Of a stretch of 64,000 nucleotides of DNA, positions 43,303 to 52,091 are shown one piece after another. The translations under genes were made by a program, and so were the position numbers. The notes beneath the pieces were generated by a model. That model saw only the letters and a program-made list of their open reading frames with translations, made no database searches and was not told the DNA's origin. Source of the stretch: Sorangium aterium. Lineage in GTDB: Bacteria > Myxococcota_A > Polyangia > Polyangiales > Polyangiaceae. Position 1 is the first letter of the stretch. Each line of letters opens with the position of its first letter. The DNA is taken from positions 868,001 through 932,000 of the forward strand of contig NZ_JAQNDK010000001.1 in assembly GCF_028368935.1 (NCBI RefSeq), read 5' to 3'.

Positions 43303-44136
43303 CTACTTGCTCACCGACACCACGTCCAGGCGCAGCATCTGGCCGGTGGTCGGCGCCGTGTCGTACGGCGGCAGCCCCTCGAAATAGTCTTTGGTCCAAT
43401 TGGCGATCTGGCGTTCGTTGCCGTCGTTCATCACCACCTTGACCATGGCGCCGCCGTTGACCTGGATCGTCGCCTCGTAGTCCTCCTTGTGAATGTCGTG
43501 AGCGCGGTACTGATAATTGTTCAGCCAGTACGTCTGGCGCGGCTCGCTCACCTCAATCGAATATTGCTGGTAGTTGATGGAGTCGCTGGGGCCAACGCTG
43601 CCGCCTATCATGAACGGCTTCTTGGGCATCTCGCCCCCCTCGATGTCCGTCGGCTCCCAGATCCCGCGCACCCGCAGCTTGACCGAGTACGTCGTGCCCG
43701 GATCGCCGCCGAAGATCACCTGCTTCTCGATGCGCTGGGTGTTGGGCGGATGATTGCACGTCGCCATGGAGGCCAGCGGCAAGGGCGTCGACGGGGCGCA
43801 CGGGGCATCGACGAACAGCTTGTCCAACCCGCTCGCATAACTTGCGAGATCTGGAGCGGCGTCGCCGCCACCCGAGCCACCGCCGCCGCCCGAGCCGCCG
43901 CCGCCGCCCGAGTCGCCGCCGCCCGAGCCACCGCTGCCGCCGGAGCCGCCGGAGCCACCCGAGCCACCGCCGCCGCCCGAGCCCGACGCGGCGTCATGCG
44001 TACCGGAATCGCCCGGCGCTGCTCCCCCGGTTCCCCCGGCTCCCCCCGCGCCGCCCGTCTCGGTGCTGCTGCATCCGGCGACCGTAAGCAGCAGCGCAAG
44101 CAGAGCCATCGCCGGCGTTGCGCAGATACTCCGCAT
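43303..44136 (-). CDS. Gly-rich-linker lipoprotein of unknown family
   Basis: 277 aa from ATG 44136, chosen because it opens directly into a signal peptide (ALLALLLTVAGC lipobox). A very long Gly/Ser linker of GGSGGSGG type occupies about 25-90. The mature domain (about 95-277) is beta-rich, with TYSVKLRVRGIWEPTDIEGG, NYQQYSIEVSEPRQTYWLNN and ATIQVNGGAMVKVVMNDGNE, and resembles a carbohydrate-binding or jelly-roll domain by pattern only. It lies between the GH62 gene and the DUF1552 gene, so a role in polysaccharide binding is plausible but unproven. Confidence 0.6.
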   Translation of the reverse strand: MRSICATPAMALLALLLTVAGCSSTETGGAGGAGGTGGAAPGDSGTHDAASGSGGGGGSGGSGGSGGSGGSGGGDSGGGGGSGGGGGSGGGDAAPDLASYASGLDKLFVDAPCAPSTPLPLASMATCNHPPNTQRIEKQVIFGGDPGTTYSVKLRVRGIWEPTDIEGGEMPKKPFMIGGSVGPSDSINYQQYSIEVSEPRQTYWLNNYQYRAHDIHKEDYEATIQVNGGAMVKVVMNDGNERQIANWTKDYFEGLPPYDTAPTTGQMLRLDVVSVSK

Positions 44137-44326
44137 CCCCACGGTATCGGGGCTCGGACCGGGGTCATCGATGGCGGTGCGGTTCGCGCAGACGAGCCGC
44201 GCTGTAGCGAACGATGAAATCGAGTTCATAGAACCAGTATCCTACGTTGGGGACGATAACGTTGGGGACGATACGTCGGCGCGGGCAGGTCGGCGAGCGC
44301 CTCTTCCAGGCGCCGCGACGCCGCGC

Positions 44327-45703
44327 TCAGACCTGGATGCCCGCGAGCGGTGACGTGACCCGCCCCGCGTCGATGCCGATCTCCGTCACGTTCACGCTCA
44401 TGACCTGGGCGACCGTCAGGAGCGCCTTGCTCAGGTTGTCGCCGGGGAAGTTGCGATGCTCGTCGCCGCGCAGCCGCCCTCCGGCTTTCCCGGCGAAGAG
44501 CACCGGCCATTCCGTCCTCGTGTGCACCTTGCCCCACGCGGTGTCGGACGTGACGTACACGAGCGAGCTGTCGAGCAGGTTCGAGCTGCCGTGCGGCGTG
44601 TTCTTGAGCTTCGTCAAGAACTCGTTCAGGCAGCGCATCGTGTAGATCACGCCCTTGTCGACGCGAGGCTGACTCGATTGGTCCCCGGCATCTCCGTGGC
44701 AGATGGTGTCGTGGAAGTCGTCGTTCATGTCCTGCGCGAGGTGCCGGTAGTAGACGTGCGCGGCGGGCAGCGAGAACATGAACGAGAGCACGCGGGTCCT
44801 CTCGCACGCGAGCGCGAGCGCCGAGAGCTCGACCATGGCGGCGTTCACCGCAGGGGGCGCCTCGCTCTGCGAATCCTTGCCGACGGTGGGGACCGTCGGG
44901 CTCTTGCACGCCGCCGTCGGACCGCCGCCGGACGACATGGTCTCGAGGCGCTGCTCGATGGCGCGGATCGACTCGAGGTGCTCGTCGATACGATGCCTGT
45001 CGGCCGCCCCGAGCCGCTGCTTCAGGCTCGCGCCGTCCTGCTGGATGGAGTCGAGCACGCTCTTCCGCACGTTCGCGATCTTCGTGGCCTGTTCCGCGCC
45101 GTCGTCGGTGGGCTCGGGCAAGCCGCTCATGAACAATCGATTGAACACGGCCTTCGGATCGTACTCCGGGTTGTTGCGCGCGTTCGGCCCCTTGTGCGAG
45201 ACGGTATGCAGCGAGTCCGGAGGGCCGCCCGGCGTCGCCGGCGTCACCCCCACCTCGAGGGAGCGGTACGGCGCCCCCGCCGAGATGGCGTCCGCGACGA
45301 CCTGGTCGATGGACGCGGCCCGCACGGCGTTCCCGCTGAGCGGCGCGCCGGTCGTGGCGCCCGCCGACCCCGTGGGATGCTCGGATCCGGAGACCACGAG
45401 CTTGTTCTCGAGGCCGCTGATCACCGTGAGGTACGACTTGAGGTCCGCGAGGGGCTGGAGCTGGGGGCTGAGGTCCCAGGCCTGACCGGAGCCCGTGCGC
45501 GTCGGCTTCCAGCGACCGGGAAGCGTGCCGTTCCCGAAGAACCAGGTGACGTAGAGCGGCGAGACCGGGGTCTTCGTCTGAGCGAGCGCCGTGCCGCTCT
45601 CGTTCAGCATGATCTCGAGCAGGGGGAGCGGGATCGTGACGGCGGCGCCCGTCGCCAGAATCCCCCGGAGAACAGTTCGTCGGTTCAAGGCTTTGTTCGT
45701 CAT
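44327..45703 (-). CDS. DUF1552 protein with Tat signal
   Basis: 458 aa from ATG 45703. The N-terminus NRRTVLRGILATGAAVTIPL is a twin-arginine signal, so the protein is exported folded. DUF1552 follows: LYVTWFFGNGTLPGRWKPT, LKSYLTVISGLENKLV, RSLEVGV, DQVVADAI, FNRLFMSGLPEP, HLESIRAIEQRLE, FMFSLPAAHVYYRHL, DDFHDTICHGDAGD and LLDSSLVYVTSD. DUF1552 genes are nearly always next to DUF1592-family cytochrome genes, as here (14-base gap to 45718-47412), in myxobacteria and planctomycetes. The pair is presumed to work outside the membrane in polymer oxidation or uptake, mechanism unknown. Confidence 0.9.
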   Translation of the reverse strand: MTNKALNRRTVLRGILATGAAVTIPLPLLEIMLNESGTALAQTKTPVSPLYVTWFFGNGTLPGRWKPTRTGSGQAWDLSPQLQPLADLKSYLTVISGLENKLVVSGSEHPTGSAGATTGAPLSGNAVRAASIDQVVADAISAGAPYRSLEVGVTPATPGGPPDSLHTVSHKGPNARNNPEYDPKAVFNRLFMSGLPEPTDDGAEQATKIANVRKSVLDSIQQDGASLKQRLGAADRHRIDEHLESIRAIEQRLETMSSGGGPTAACKSPTVPTVGKDSQSEAPPAVNAAMVELSALALACERTRVLSFMFSLPAAHVYYRHLAQDMNDDFHDTICHGDAGDQSSQPRVDKGVIYTMRCLNEFLTKLKNTPHGSSNLLDSSLVYVTSDTAWGKVHTRTEWPVLFAGKAGGRLRGDEHRNFPGDNLSKALLTVAQVMSVNVTEIGIDAGRVTSPLAGIQV

Positions 45704-45717
45704 TGGGGTACCTGCGA

Positions 45718-47412
45718 TCAGGGTTGGGGGGCGACGGACGAGAAAGCGTCGTTGGTCACGACGTCGAGGACCAGCTCGCGCAGCTTGTACCCCGACCCTT
45801 CGAACGAGGCGGTCAGCGCGTTCAGCACGCTCGCGTCCACCTTCCTCTCCTCGTGACCCGCTGCATACGTGTAGTACTTGCGGACGAGGCATTCCGCGAC
45901 GGAGGCGTCCGCGCTGAGGGTCAGGCCGAGCGCACGCGCGTCGGCGACCGGCTGCCCGTCGAACTCGCCGCTCGGGTCGATCGGCAGGCCGTGGTCGGTC
46001 GTGCGGAAGCGGCCGATCGCGTCGAAGGTCTCGAGCGGCAGGCCCAGCGGGTCCATGTACGAGTGGCAGCCGGCGCAGGCGGGCTTGGTCCGGTGGTTCT
46101 CGAGCCGCTGACGCTTCGTGAGGGGCTTGTCCGCGGGCGGCTCCGGGAGCTCGAGAGCGACGTCGCCGGGCGGCGGCGGGATGGGCGTGCACATGAGGGC
46201 GTCGCGCATGAACTTGCCGCGCAGGGTGGGAGAGCCCTCCTTCTGGTTCGCGAACTGCGAGAGGAAGCCCGCTTTGCTGAGGATCCCGATGCGCGGGCCG
46301 TCCGCGGGCAACGCGCGGACCTCGAAGGCGCCCGAGCCGAGGCCGGCGGTGTCGAGACCGTAGAGCTGGGCGAGGTCGCTGTTGACGACGACCTTCGTGG
46401 TCGAGAACAGGTCGAGCGCGCTCGCTTGATCGTCGAACGCGAGCACCTCCCAGGTGCCTCGCATGTCGCGGACCATCGCCGCTTGCAGCGCGGGGTTGTA
46501 CTCCGGAAAGAGCCCCGAGTCCTTTGCCTGGGTGCCGATCCGATCGAGCCGCATGTACTCCTCGGCGAAGGCGCCGACCGCCTCGCGCCCGGCAGGCGTC
46601 TCGAGCAGCCGCGTCGCCGCCGCGCGGATCCCCTCCACCGTTCCGAGCGCCCCGCTCGCGGCCTCGTCGAGCAGCTCCTGGTCCGGCAGGCTGTTCCACA
46701 AAAGGAACGCGAGCCGGGACGCCATCTCGTAGCCCGTCAAGCGAAGCGACCCGTCGGCGCTCGGCGCCCCGAGCTCCGGGCGATACAGGAAGTTCGGAGA
46801 GGTGAAGAGGGCCACGGTCGCCCAGCGGGCCCCCTCGACGGGGCTCTCGAGCTCGGTCGCGGCCTTCGCGGCGACGGCCGCGAGCCGGTCGAGCTCGGCG
46901 GCCTCGAGCGGGCGGCGCCACGCTCGAAGCCCGAGCGTCTGGAGGAAGCCACGCACGCAAGCGTCGTTCTCCGCGCCGCTGGGCGCGCAGCCGATGAACT
47001 GGTCCCGCTTCGCGCGATCCGCGAACACCGCGTCGACGGCGCTCTCGATGGCCGCGTGGTACTGCTCGACGCCTCGCTCCGAGGTCACGACGGTCGATGC
47101 GCCGATGACCGCAAAATTCCCGTTCCAGCTGTCGGCGTCGAGCTGATTGATATCGACCTCGACGCCCAACATGTCGTGCACGGCGTTGCGGAACTGCGTT
47201 CTCGTCAAACGGCGCAGCATCCCGGCCGCGGGCTGGAACGGCGGCGGGTCCGAGTCCGAGCCCGGCGACGTTCCATCTCCCCCGCTCGAGGATGCCCCAG
47301 CGCCCTCCGTCGGGTCACCCAGCGCGCCCGTGCACGCGGCCGCGAACGCGAGCGCGCAAACGGCGGCGATCTCTTTTGAGGAACGGAGCTCGTGCCACGA
47401 CGGCTTCTTCAT
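45718..47412 (-). CDS. DUF1592/DUF1588/DUF1595 family protein with c-type haem motif, lipoprotein
   Basis: 564 aa from ATG 47412. Lipoprotein-type signal (ALAFAAAC). The order is that of the family: DUF1587-like (LRRLTRTQFRNAVHDMLGVE), DUF1595 (LRAWRRPLEAAELDRLA), DUF1592 (LFTSPNFLYRPELG, LTGYEMASRLAFLLWNSLPD), DUF1588 (GILSKAGFLSQFANQKEGSP, RGKFMRDALMCTPIPPPPGD) with the haem motif CAGCHSYMDPLG (about residue 460), and DUF1585 (YYTYAAGHEE) at the end. These proteins belong to the planctomycete cytochrome group. Followed by DUF1552 on the same strand, so the two form an operon. Confidence 0.92.
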   Translation of the reverse strand: MKKPSWHELRSSKEIAAVCALAFAAACTGALGDPTEGAGASSSGGDGTSPGSDSDPPPFQPAAGMLRRLTRTQFRNAVHDMLGVEVDINQLDADSWNGNFAVIGASTVVTSERGVEQYHAAIESAVDAVFADRAKRDQFIGCAPSGAENDACVRGFLQTLGLRAWRRPLEAAELDRLAAVAAKAATELESPVEGARWATVALFTSPNFLYRPELGAPSADGSLRLTGYEMASRLAFLLWNSLPDQELLDEAASGALGTVEGIRAAATRLLETPAGREAVGAFAEEYMRLDRIGTQAKDSGLFPEYNPALQAAMVRDMRGTWEVLAFDDQASALDLFSTTKVVVNSDLAQLYGLDTAGLGSGAFEVRALPADGPRIGILSKAGFLSQFANQKEGSPTLRGKFMRDALMCTPIPPPPGDVALELPEPPADKPLTKRQRLENHRTKPACAGCHSYMDPLGLPLETFDAIGRFRTTDHGLPIDPSGEFDGQPVADARALGLTLSADASVAECLVRKYYTYAAGHEERKVDASVLNALTASFEGSGYKLRELVLDVVTNDAFSSVAPQP

Positions 47413-47888
47413 CTTGCTCTCCGATAATGCAAGGGGATGACGACGCGCGGTAACCCACATCTCGCGACCATGCCTCGGAGCAGGTGCTCGCATCGCCGAG
47501 CCAAGCTCGCCCGGCATGACGGAACCTGGAGCACCTGAGACCGGACCGGGCCGCTGTGATGACACTGCTGCGCCCGAGGAGGGGCTGAGGCATGGCCCGC
47601 CGCAACCTAGGTTACGCCGCCCCCGAAGTTGCCATCCGGCCGCCTCGCCGGGCTCCCGAGAAAATTCCAGCTGACAGCACCTAGGGCATCACGACAGCCG
47701 TCGAATCAGCAAAGCTTGTCGTGGCCTCTGGTGAATCGCCTCTGGCGAAACGCCAAGCACCATCGATCGGCAATCGCTTCCGCGACGGCCGAACGAACGG
47801 AATCGACACCGGAACCGATCAGAAGACGAAGGTCTCGGCGCGCATGACGCCCACCGAGGGCGAAGCGAAAGGATACCCCTGAGCCGAA

Positions 47889-47902
47889 TGTGAACGATCA
47901 CA
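47889..47902. promoter_or_regulatory. TGTGA-ACGA-TCACA palindrome (copy 2 of 5)
   Basis: Extends to a 7-bp arm (AATGTGA/TCACATT, 47887-47904), the most symmetric of the five copies. It lies about 480 bases upstream of the DUF1592 gene start and 370 bases before the broken small-protein gene. Confidence 0.5.
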
Positions 47903-48194
47903 TTTCAGGAGTCAACGCCAATCGACCGGCACGCGGGCCCCCTCGATCCCGAGCTGGGACGACGCTGGCGGGGCCCTCCAGAGCCGCACGCATCCTGGTC
48001 GAGACCGCGCCGGTGCTGCGCAACAGCACCATCCAGGCTCCGTGGAACCTACAGCCTCGCAGAAGCCAGGCTCGTAGGACAGCTCACGCATGGCGGCGAC
48101 CGGCCACCGCCACGCGTCGCCGCCCGCGTCGCCGGCACGCGTCGCTCAAGGCCGAGCATGGCTGCGCGGCGGTCAATTTTGATTGACCCAGCCA

Positions 48195-48208
48195 TGTGAA
48201 CGATCACA
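48195..48208. promoter_or_regulatory. TGTGA-ACGA-TCACA palindrome (copy 3 of 5)
   Basis: Located 63 bases before ATG 48271, a position suited to direct promoter control of the small exported protein gene and perhaps the Gfo/Idh gene beyond. Confidence 0.5.
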
Positions 48209-48270
48209 ATCTGTGTACGAGCTGCGATCATGCGGCCGAGCTTGCCCCTTCCCTGATCAGGAGACGTCGG

Positions 48271-48545
48271 ATGTGGATGAGCGTGAAGCTGGTGGGTGCC
48301 GTGATGGTGAGCGTCGGCACTGGCTTTGCATGCGGCTTTGCAGGCGGCTTTGCGGGCGCAGCATGGGCCGCGGGCGGGACGGCGGACGTCCCTGCATCGG
48401 TTGCCGACGGGAAGGATTTCGGCTGCAGCGCCAAAGGACAGCAAGCCTGTCCGATGCAGGGGCTGGATCAAGGCGGTTCTGTACAAGGCAGAGTACGCCG
48501 CGAAACACGGTGACGCCGCGCTCCGAGGCGCCGCGCCCTGCTCTC
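48271..48545 (+). pseudogene. Frameshifted small exported protein
   Basis: ATG 48271 has AGGAGA six bases upstream and encodes a signal peptide (MWMSVKLVGAVMVSVGTGFA, then CGFAGGFAGAAWAA) and a short mature part ending in CSAKGQQACPMQG. At about 48462 the frame switches: the original continues LDQGGSV to a stop at 48513, whereas the +1 register gives WIKAVLYKAEYAAKHGDAAL, which restores a CPMQGW-type helical sequence. That second register then runs on without a stop toward the Gfo/Idh gene. I infer a frameshifted, C-terminally truncated gene. If the shift is an error, the protein is longer. Confidence 0.5.
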
Positions 48546-48679
48546 GCCCTCTCCGCTCCTCGCGCTGGGCGCGCGCGCTCCTTCCAGTTCCAGGCCCTGG
48601 CCCTACCCGTCGGGTCGATTCACGTCGAGCGTTCATAGACGCGCCGTCGGCCACCCGCGTCGCGCGCTGCAAGGTGCCC

Positions 48680-49720
48680 ATGTCCACATCTGCACAAGAT
48701 CCGAAGTCGAGCGAATCCATCACCCCCGTGCGCTGGGGCGTCCTCGGGGCGAGCAACTTCGCGTTGAAGGTCAGCCTGCCCAGCATGAAGCGAGGGCCCC
48801 TGACCCAGATCGCCGCGCTGGCATCGCGCGACATCGACAAGGCGCGCGCCGCCGCGCAGCCTCTCGGGATCCCGAAGGCGTACGGCAGCTACGATGAGCT
48901 GCTCGACGATCCGGAGATCGAGGCCGTCTACAACCCGCTGCCCAACCACCTGCACGTGAAGTGGTCGGCGCGCGCCGCCCGCGCCGGCAAGCACGTCCTG
49001 TGCGAGAAGCCGATAGCGCTCAGCGCCAAGGACGCCGCGGCGCTGGTCGACGTGCAGCACGAGACGGGCAAGCGGATCGCCGAAGCGTTCATGATCCGCT
49101 ACCACCCGCAGTGGCAGCAGGCCAGGGAGTGGGTGCGAAGCGGCCGGATCGGCGAGCTGGTCAGCGTCCAGGCGGCGTTCTCGTATTTCAACCGCGACGC
49201 CACCAACATCCGCAACAGGGAACAGGTCGGGGGCGGCGCGCTCTACGATATCGGCTGCTATGCGGTGAACACGTCGCGCTTGCTGTTCGGGCGCGAGCCC
49301 GTGCGGGCGATGGTGCTCGTCGAGCGCGATCCCGAGTTCGGCACCGATCGCTTGACCTCGGGCCTTCTCGACTACGGCGGCGCGCACCTGACCTTCACGT
49401 GCAGCACGCAGGCGGTGGCCTACCAGCGCGTGAACGCGCTCGGGACCAAGGGCCGAATCGAGATCGAGATCCCGTTCAACGCCCCCGCCGACCAGCCGTG
49501 CAAGATCTTCCTCGATGACGGCTCGACGCTGAACTGCAGCTCGGCCAAGGTCACCTCGTTCCCCGTCGTCGACCAGTACCACCTGCAGAGCGAGGCGTTC
49601 TCGCGCGCCATCCGCACGGGCGGCCCCGTCGAGAATTCGATCGAGGTCGCGGTCGGCAACATGCGGGTCATCGACGCGCTCTTCCGCTCCGCCGAGAGCA
49701 GGCGCTGGGAGAAGATCTAG
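48680..49720 (+). CDS. Gfo/Idh/MocA-family NAD(P)-dependent oxidoreductase
   Basis: 346 aa from ATG 48680. N-terminal Rossmann fold VRWGVLGASNFALKVSLPSM, then VYNPLPNHLHVKWSARAARA and the signature GKHVLCEKPIALSAKDAAAL with the catalytic Lys of EKP. The C-terminal domain has EAFMIRYHPQWQQAREWVRS, GGGALYDIGCYAVNTSRLLF (D-x-G-x-Y active-site segment) and DQYHLQSEAFSRAI. It resembles xylose or trans-dihydrodiol dehydrogenases of the family. In a xylan-degradation locus, oxidation of xylose, arabinose or another released sugar is the likely role; no signal peptide, so it is cytoplasmic. Confidence 0.92.
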   Translation: MSTSAQDPKSSESITPVRWGVLGASNFALKVSLPSMKRGPLTQIAALASRDIDKARAAAQPLGIPKAYGSYDELLDDPEIEAVYNPLPNHLHVKWSARAARAGKHVLCEKPIALSAKDAAALVDVQHETGKRIAEAFMIRYHPQWQQAREWVRSGRIGELVSVQAAFSYFNRDATNIRNREQVGGGALYDIGCYAVNTSRLLFGREPVRAMVLVERDPEFGTDRLTSGLLDYGGAHLTFTCSTQAVAYQRVNALGTKGRIEIEIPFNAPADQPCKIFLDDGSTLNCSSAKVTSFPVVDQYHLQSEAFSRAIRTGGPVENSIEVAVGNMRVIDALFRSAESRRWEKI

Positions 49721-49819
49721 CTCCGCGCGTCAGAAATCCCGCCAGAGACACCGGTCGATGACGAGCGGGCCGCCGAGGGTGTGATTGACTGACTACGGAT
49801 CTCGACGCGCTGGGTCCGG

Positions 49820-50455
49820 TCACTCCTTGAACGGCGCCGCCAGGATGACGTCGTAGAAATTGGGGGCATGGAAGCCCGGGACCAGGCGCTCGGCGATGTC
49901 GGCCGTGAAGTTGTAGAAGGCCGTCTCGGGCTTGCTGGCGAGCATATCAGCGATCGCCTGCGGAAATGCGCGCTTGAAATCGAGACGCGGGTACGCGTGG
50001 AGCACCTCATCCACCTCGTCCGCGGAGAGCTCCTTCAAGTCCTTGCCGGTGATGTCCATGATGGTTCCGACGTGGAGCAGCGCCACCTCGGGCCGCTTGT
50101 AGGGCGGGACCCCCCTCACGGTGTGCAGCGCAATCGCGTCCCACACGACGCCGATCGCCTCCTCGGGCACGCCGTGCTGCTTCAGGAACTCGCTCGCCGC
50201 GTTTGCGCCCTCGACCTCGTACCGCTCCGGGCCCCGGAACCTCTCGGCCAGGCCGAGGTCATGGAGCGCCGCCCCGAGGTAGAACAGCTCGAGATCGAGC
50301 TCGAGCCCGCGCCGCTTCGCGAGGAGCGCGCCGAAGATGTACGTGCGCATGACGTGGTTGAAGAGGAAGGGCGCCGACATGTCCCGCGCGAGCTCGGTCG
50401 CTTCCGCGGCCAGGTGGCTGTCAGGGATGCGGATGCCAGCGATCTCGTTCTTCAC
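49820..50455 (-). CDS. HD-domain hydrolase (cyanamide-hydratase-like)
   Basis: 211 aa from GTG 50455, supported by GGAGAGAGGACC just upstream. The HD motif is visible: NHVMRTYIFGALLA (first His), YLGAALHDLGL (HD pair), FLKQHGVPEEAIGVVWDAIA then LHT (third His), and VALLHVGTIMDITG (Asp). It matches HD proteins annotated as cyanamide hydratase-like or DJ-1-linked phosphohydrolases, which bind one or two metals. Substrate unknown. It stands between the Gfo/Idh gene (convergent) and the GH16 gene, with no obvious link to polysaccharide use. Confidence 0.82.
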   Translation of the reverse strand: MKNEIAGIRIPDSHLAAEATELARDMSAPFLFNHVMRTYIFGALLAKRRGLELDLELFYLGAALHDLGLAERFRGPERYEVEGANAASEFLKQHGVPEEAIGVVWDAIALHTVRGVPPYKRPEVALLHVGTIMDITGKDLKELSADEVDEVLHAYPRLDFKRAFPQAIADMLASKPETAFYNFTADIAERLVPGFHAPNFYDVILAAPFKE

Positions 50456-50873
50456 GGTCCTCTCTCCTTCGTGGGGCGCCGAGCCCGGAGGGAGTCTTCG
50501 GCCTAGCGCCCGGCCGGGCACAGGACCTGTGCCCTCGGGCTGATGTTCTTCAGGCCGGCTAGATTCCACCCGTCGGCGTGTCAGGATCGGCTATTCAGCT
50601 CCGCGGCATTCTGCCGCTCTTCTTGCCGAACAACCTGCGGGCGACCAGGCGTGGCCACCATCGGAAGGATCCGCCAGCTTGGGTCAACGACACACCCGAT
50701 GTGCGTTGACCAGGTCCTCCCGTGCCTTGCCGGGAAGAATGGAAATACAGAGAAGGGTCCGCCGCGTTGAACTCTCGCCCCGGATCCCCGGCCGGACTCC
50801 TGGAGGGTGGGACTCGCCGCGCCCCGCGGCGCCCGGCCGTCACGGCCGCGGCGCCTTCGAGCATCCTGCGAGG
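50456..50873. other. 418-base intergenic region
   Basis: No gene supported. The minus strand has a weakly protein-like stretch near 50600-50720 (FRWWPRLVARRLFGKKSGR) without start or recognisable family. Confidence 0.3.
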
Positions 50874-52061
50874 TCAGCCGCGGGGCCGGCGCCGTCGCAT
50901 CGCCAGGGCGGAAAGCCCCAGGGCGAGCGCTGCGGCCCACGAGCTCGTCGTGGCGCTGGCTCCGGCGACGACGCACCCGCAGCCTCCGTCGGAGGACTCG
51001 TCGTCCGGCATCGTTCCGTCGCTCCCACCTCCCTCGCCCGTCGCGCCGGCGCCCACGGAGGCGCTGACCCCCGTCGTGGCCCCGACCTCGCCGCTGCCGG
51101 AGGAGCTGGCTGTGGCCCCCGCCCCGCCCTCGCCGCTGCCGGAGGAGCTCGCCGTCGTCGCAGCCCCGCCCTCGCCGCTGCCGGAGGAGCTGGCCGTCGT
51201 CTCCGCCCCGCCCGCGCCGCTGCTGGAGGCGCTGGCTGTCGCCCCCGCCCCGCCCGCGCCCGCGCCGGTGCCCGTCCCGGTGTCCTCATCGCGGGGCACA
51301 GCGCCGGTGAACCCGGTCTGCCCCTCCCGTGTCAGCGACAGCACCAGCGTGCCGTCCTTCACCGTCACGTTCTGCGGGTCGAAGTCCACGCGGTTCCCGT
51401 CGAACGTCCAGTCCCCTTTGCTCCATCGCGTGCTGTCCAGGGAGTTGAAGTCGTCCTGCCACGCGAGCTCGAAGTTCCCGTTGTTGTAACGATAGTACTT
51501 GATCCAGTTGACGAACTGGTGCTGGGGGAGGGCGGAATCGTCGAACGCTCCGACCCATTCGGTGGCGTCGGAGGACCACGTGTTGAAGCGAAACGACTGG
51601 GGATTCTTCAGGGAGGTCACCTGCGCCCCCGTCGTTCTCTTGATCTCTCGCCCATCGATGCTCCACGCCACGTAGTCCGGCGTCCACTCCAGCGCGTAGG
51701 TGTGATAGGCGTCCGCGAGGGAGACGCCCGCGTTGTGCACCTGCTCCGACGTCACCCTCGTGCCCATCCCGGTGATGATGTTGGACTGCCAGCTCCGGGC
51801 GTTGTCCTTCCCGAAGACCTCGATGTCGATCTCCTCCCAGAACGCGCCGGACATCTCGGAGCCGTTCTTGTAGGTGAAGAAGGTCGACAGGATGCCGCTC
51901 CCGCGCGACATGCGCATGCGCATCTCGATGCGACCCTGAAGATAGCTCTGGGACGAGTAGACCTCTGCGCCCTTGTAGGGCTTCGCGGCCGCGGTCGAGC
52001 TGAAAGCGAGCGCCAGCGAGGCGGCGGCGAGCATTGAACCTGAGCGAACTCTCGTGAACAT
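50874..52061 (-). CDS. Circularly permuted GH16 beta-1,3-1,4-glucanase (lichenase) with MYXO-CTERM tail
   Basis: 395 aa; ATG 52061 has GGAGG seven bases upstream. After a signal peptide the mature protein begins with what is normally the middle of a lichenase (AEVYSSQSYLQGRIEMRMRM, SGILSTFFTYKNGSE), the active site EEIDIEVFG (Glu 77 and Glu 81), then SNIITGMG, YHTYALEWTPDYVAWSIDG and NWIKYYRYNNG. The normal N-terminal strand comes last: FELAWQDDFNSLDSTRWSKG, DWTFDGNRVDF, LVLSLTREGQTGFTGAVPRD. This order and wording match the naturally permuted Fibrobacter succinogenes glucanase. A Ser/Gly linker with ASSSGSGEGGA repeats leads to a MYXO-CTERM tail (GCGCVVAG, hydrophobic helix, RRRRPRG). Confidence 0.93.
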   Translation of the reverse strand: MFTRVRSGSMLAAASLALAFSSTAAAKPYKGAEVYSSQSYLQGRIEMRMRMSRGSGILSTFFTYKNGSEMSGAFWEEIDIEVFGKDNARSWQSNIITGMGTRVTSEQVHNAGVSLADAYHTYALEWTPDYVAWSIDGREIKRTTGAQVTSLKNPQSFRFNTWSSDATEWVGAFDDSALPQHQFVNWIKYYRYNNGNFELAWQDDFNSLDSTRWSKGDWTFDGNRVDFDPQNVTVKDGTLVLSLTREGQTGFTGAVPRDEDTGTGTGAGAGGAGATASASSSGAGGAETTASSSGSGEGGAATTASSSGSGEGGAGATASSSGSGEVGATTGVSASVGAGATGEGGGSDGTMPDDESSDGGCGCVVAGASATTSSWAAALALGLSALAMRRRRPRG

Positions 52062-52091
52062 GATCAAACCTCCAATGATTGCACCAGACCG

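Larger units (their letters stand above)
47413..48270. other. Divergent intergenic region with conserved upstream block
   Basis: No gene is supported. Bases 47825-47935 resemble 57821-57930: a shared 14-base string gacgaaggtctcgg, then similar spacing to a TGTGA-N4-TCACA palindrome and an AATCGACC string. Both blocks lie upstream of a DUF1592-type gene on the minus strand. Confidence 0.5.
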
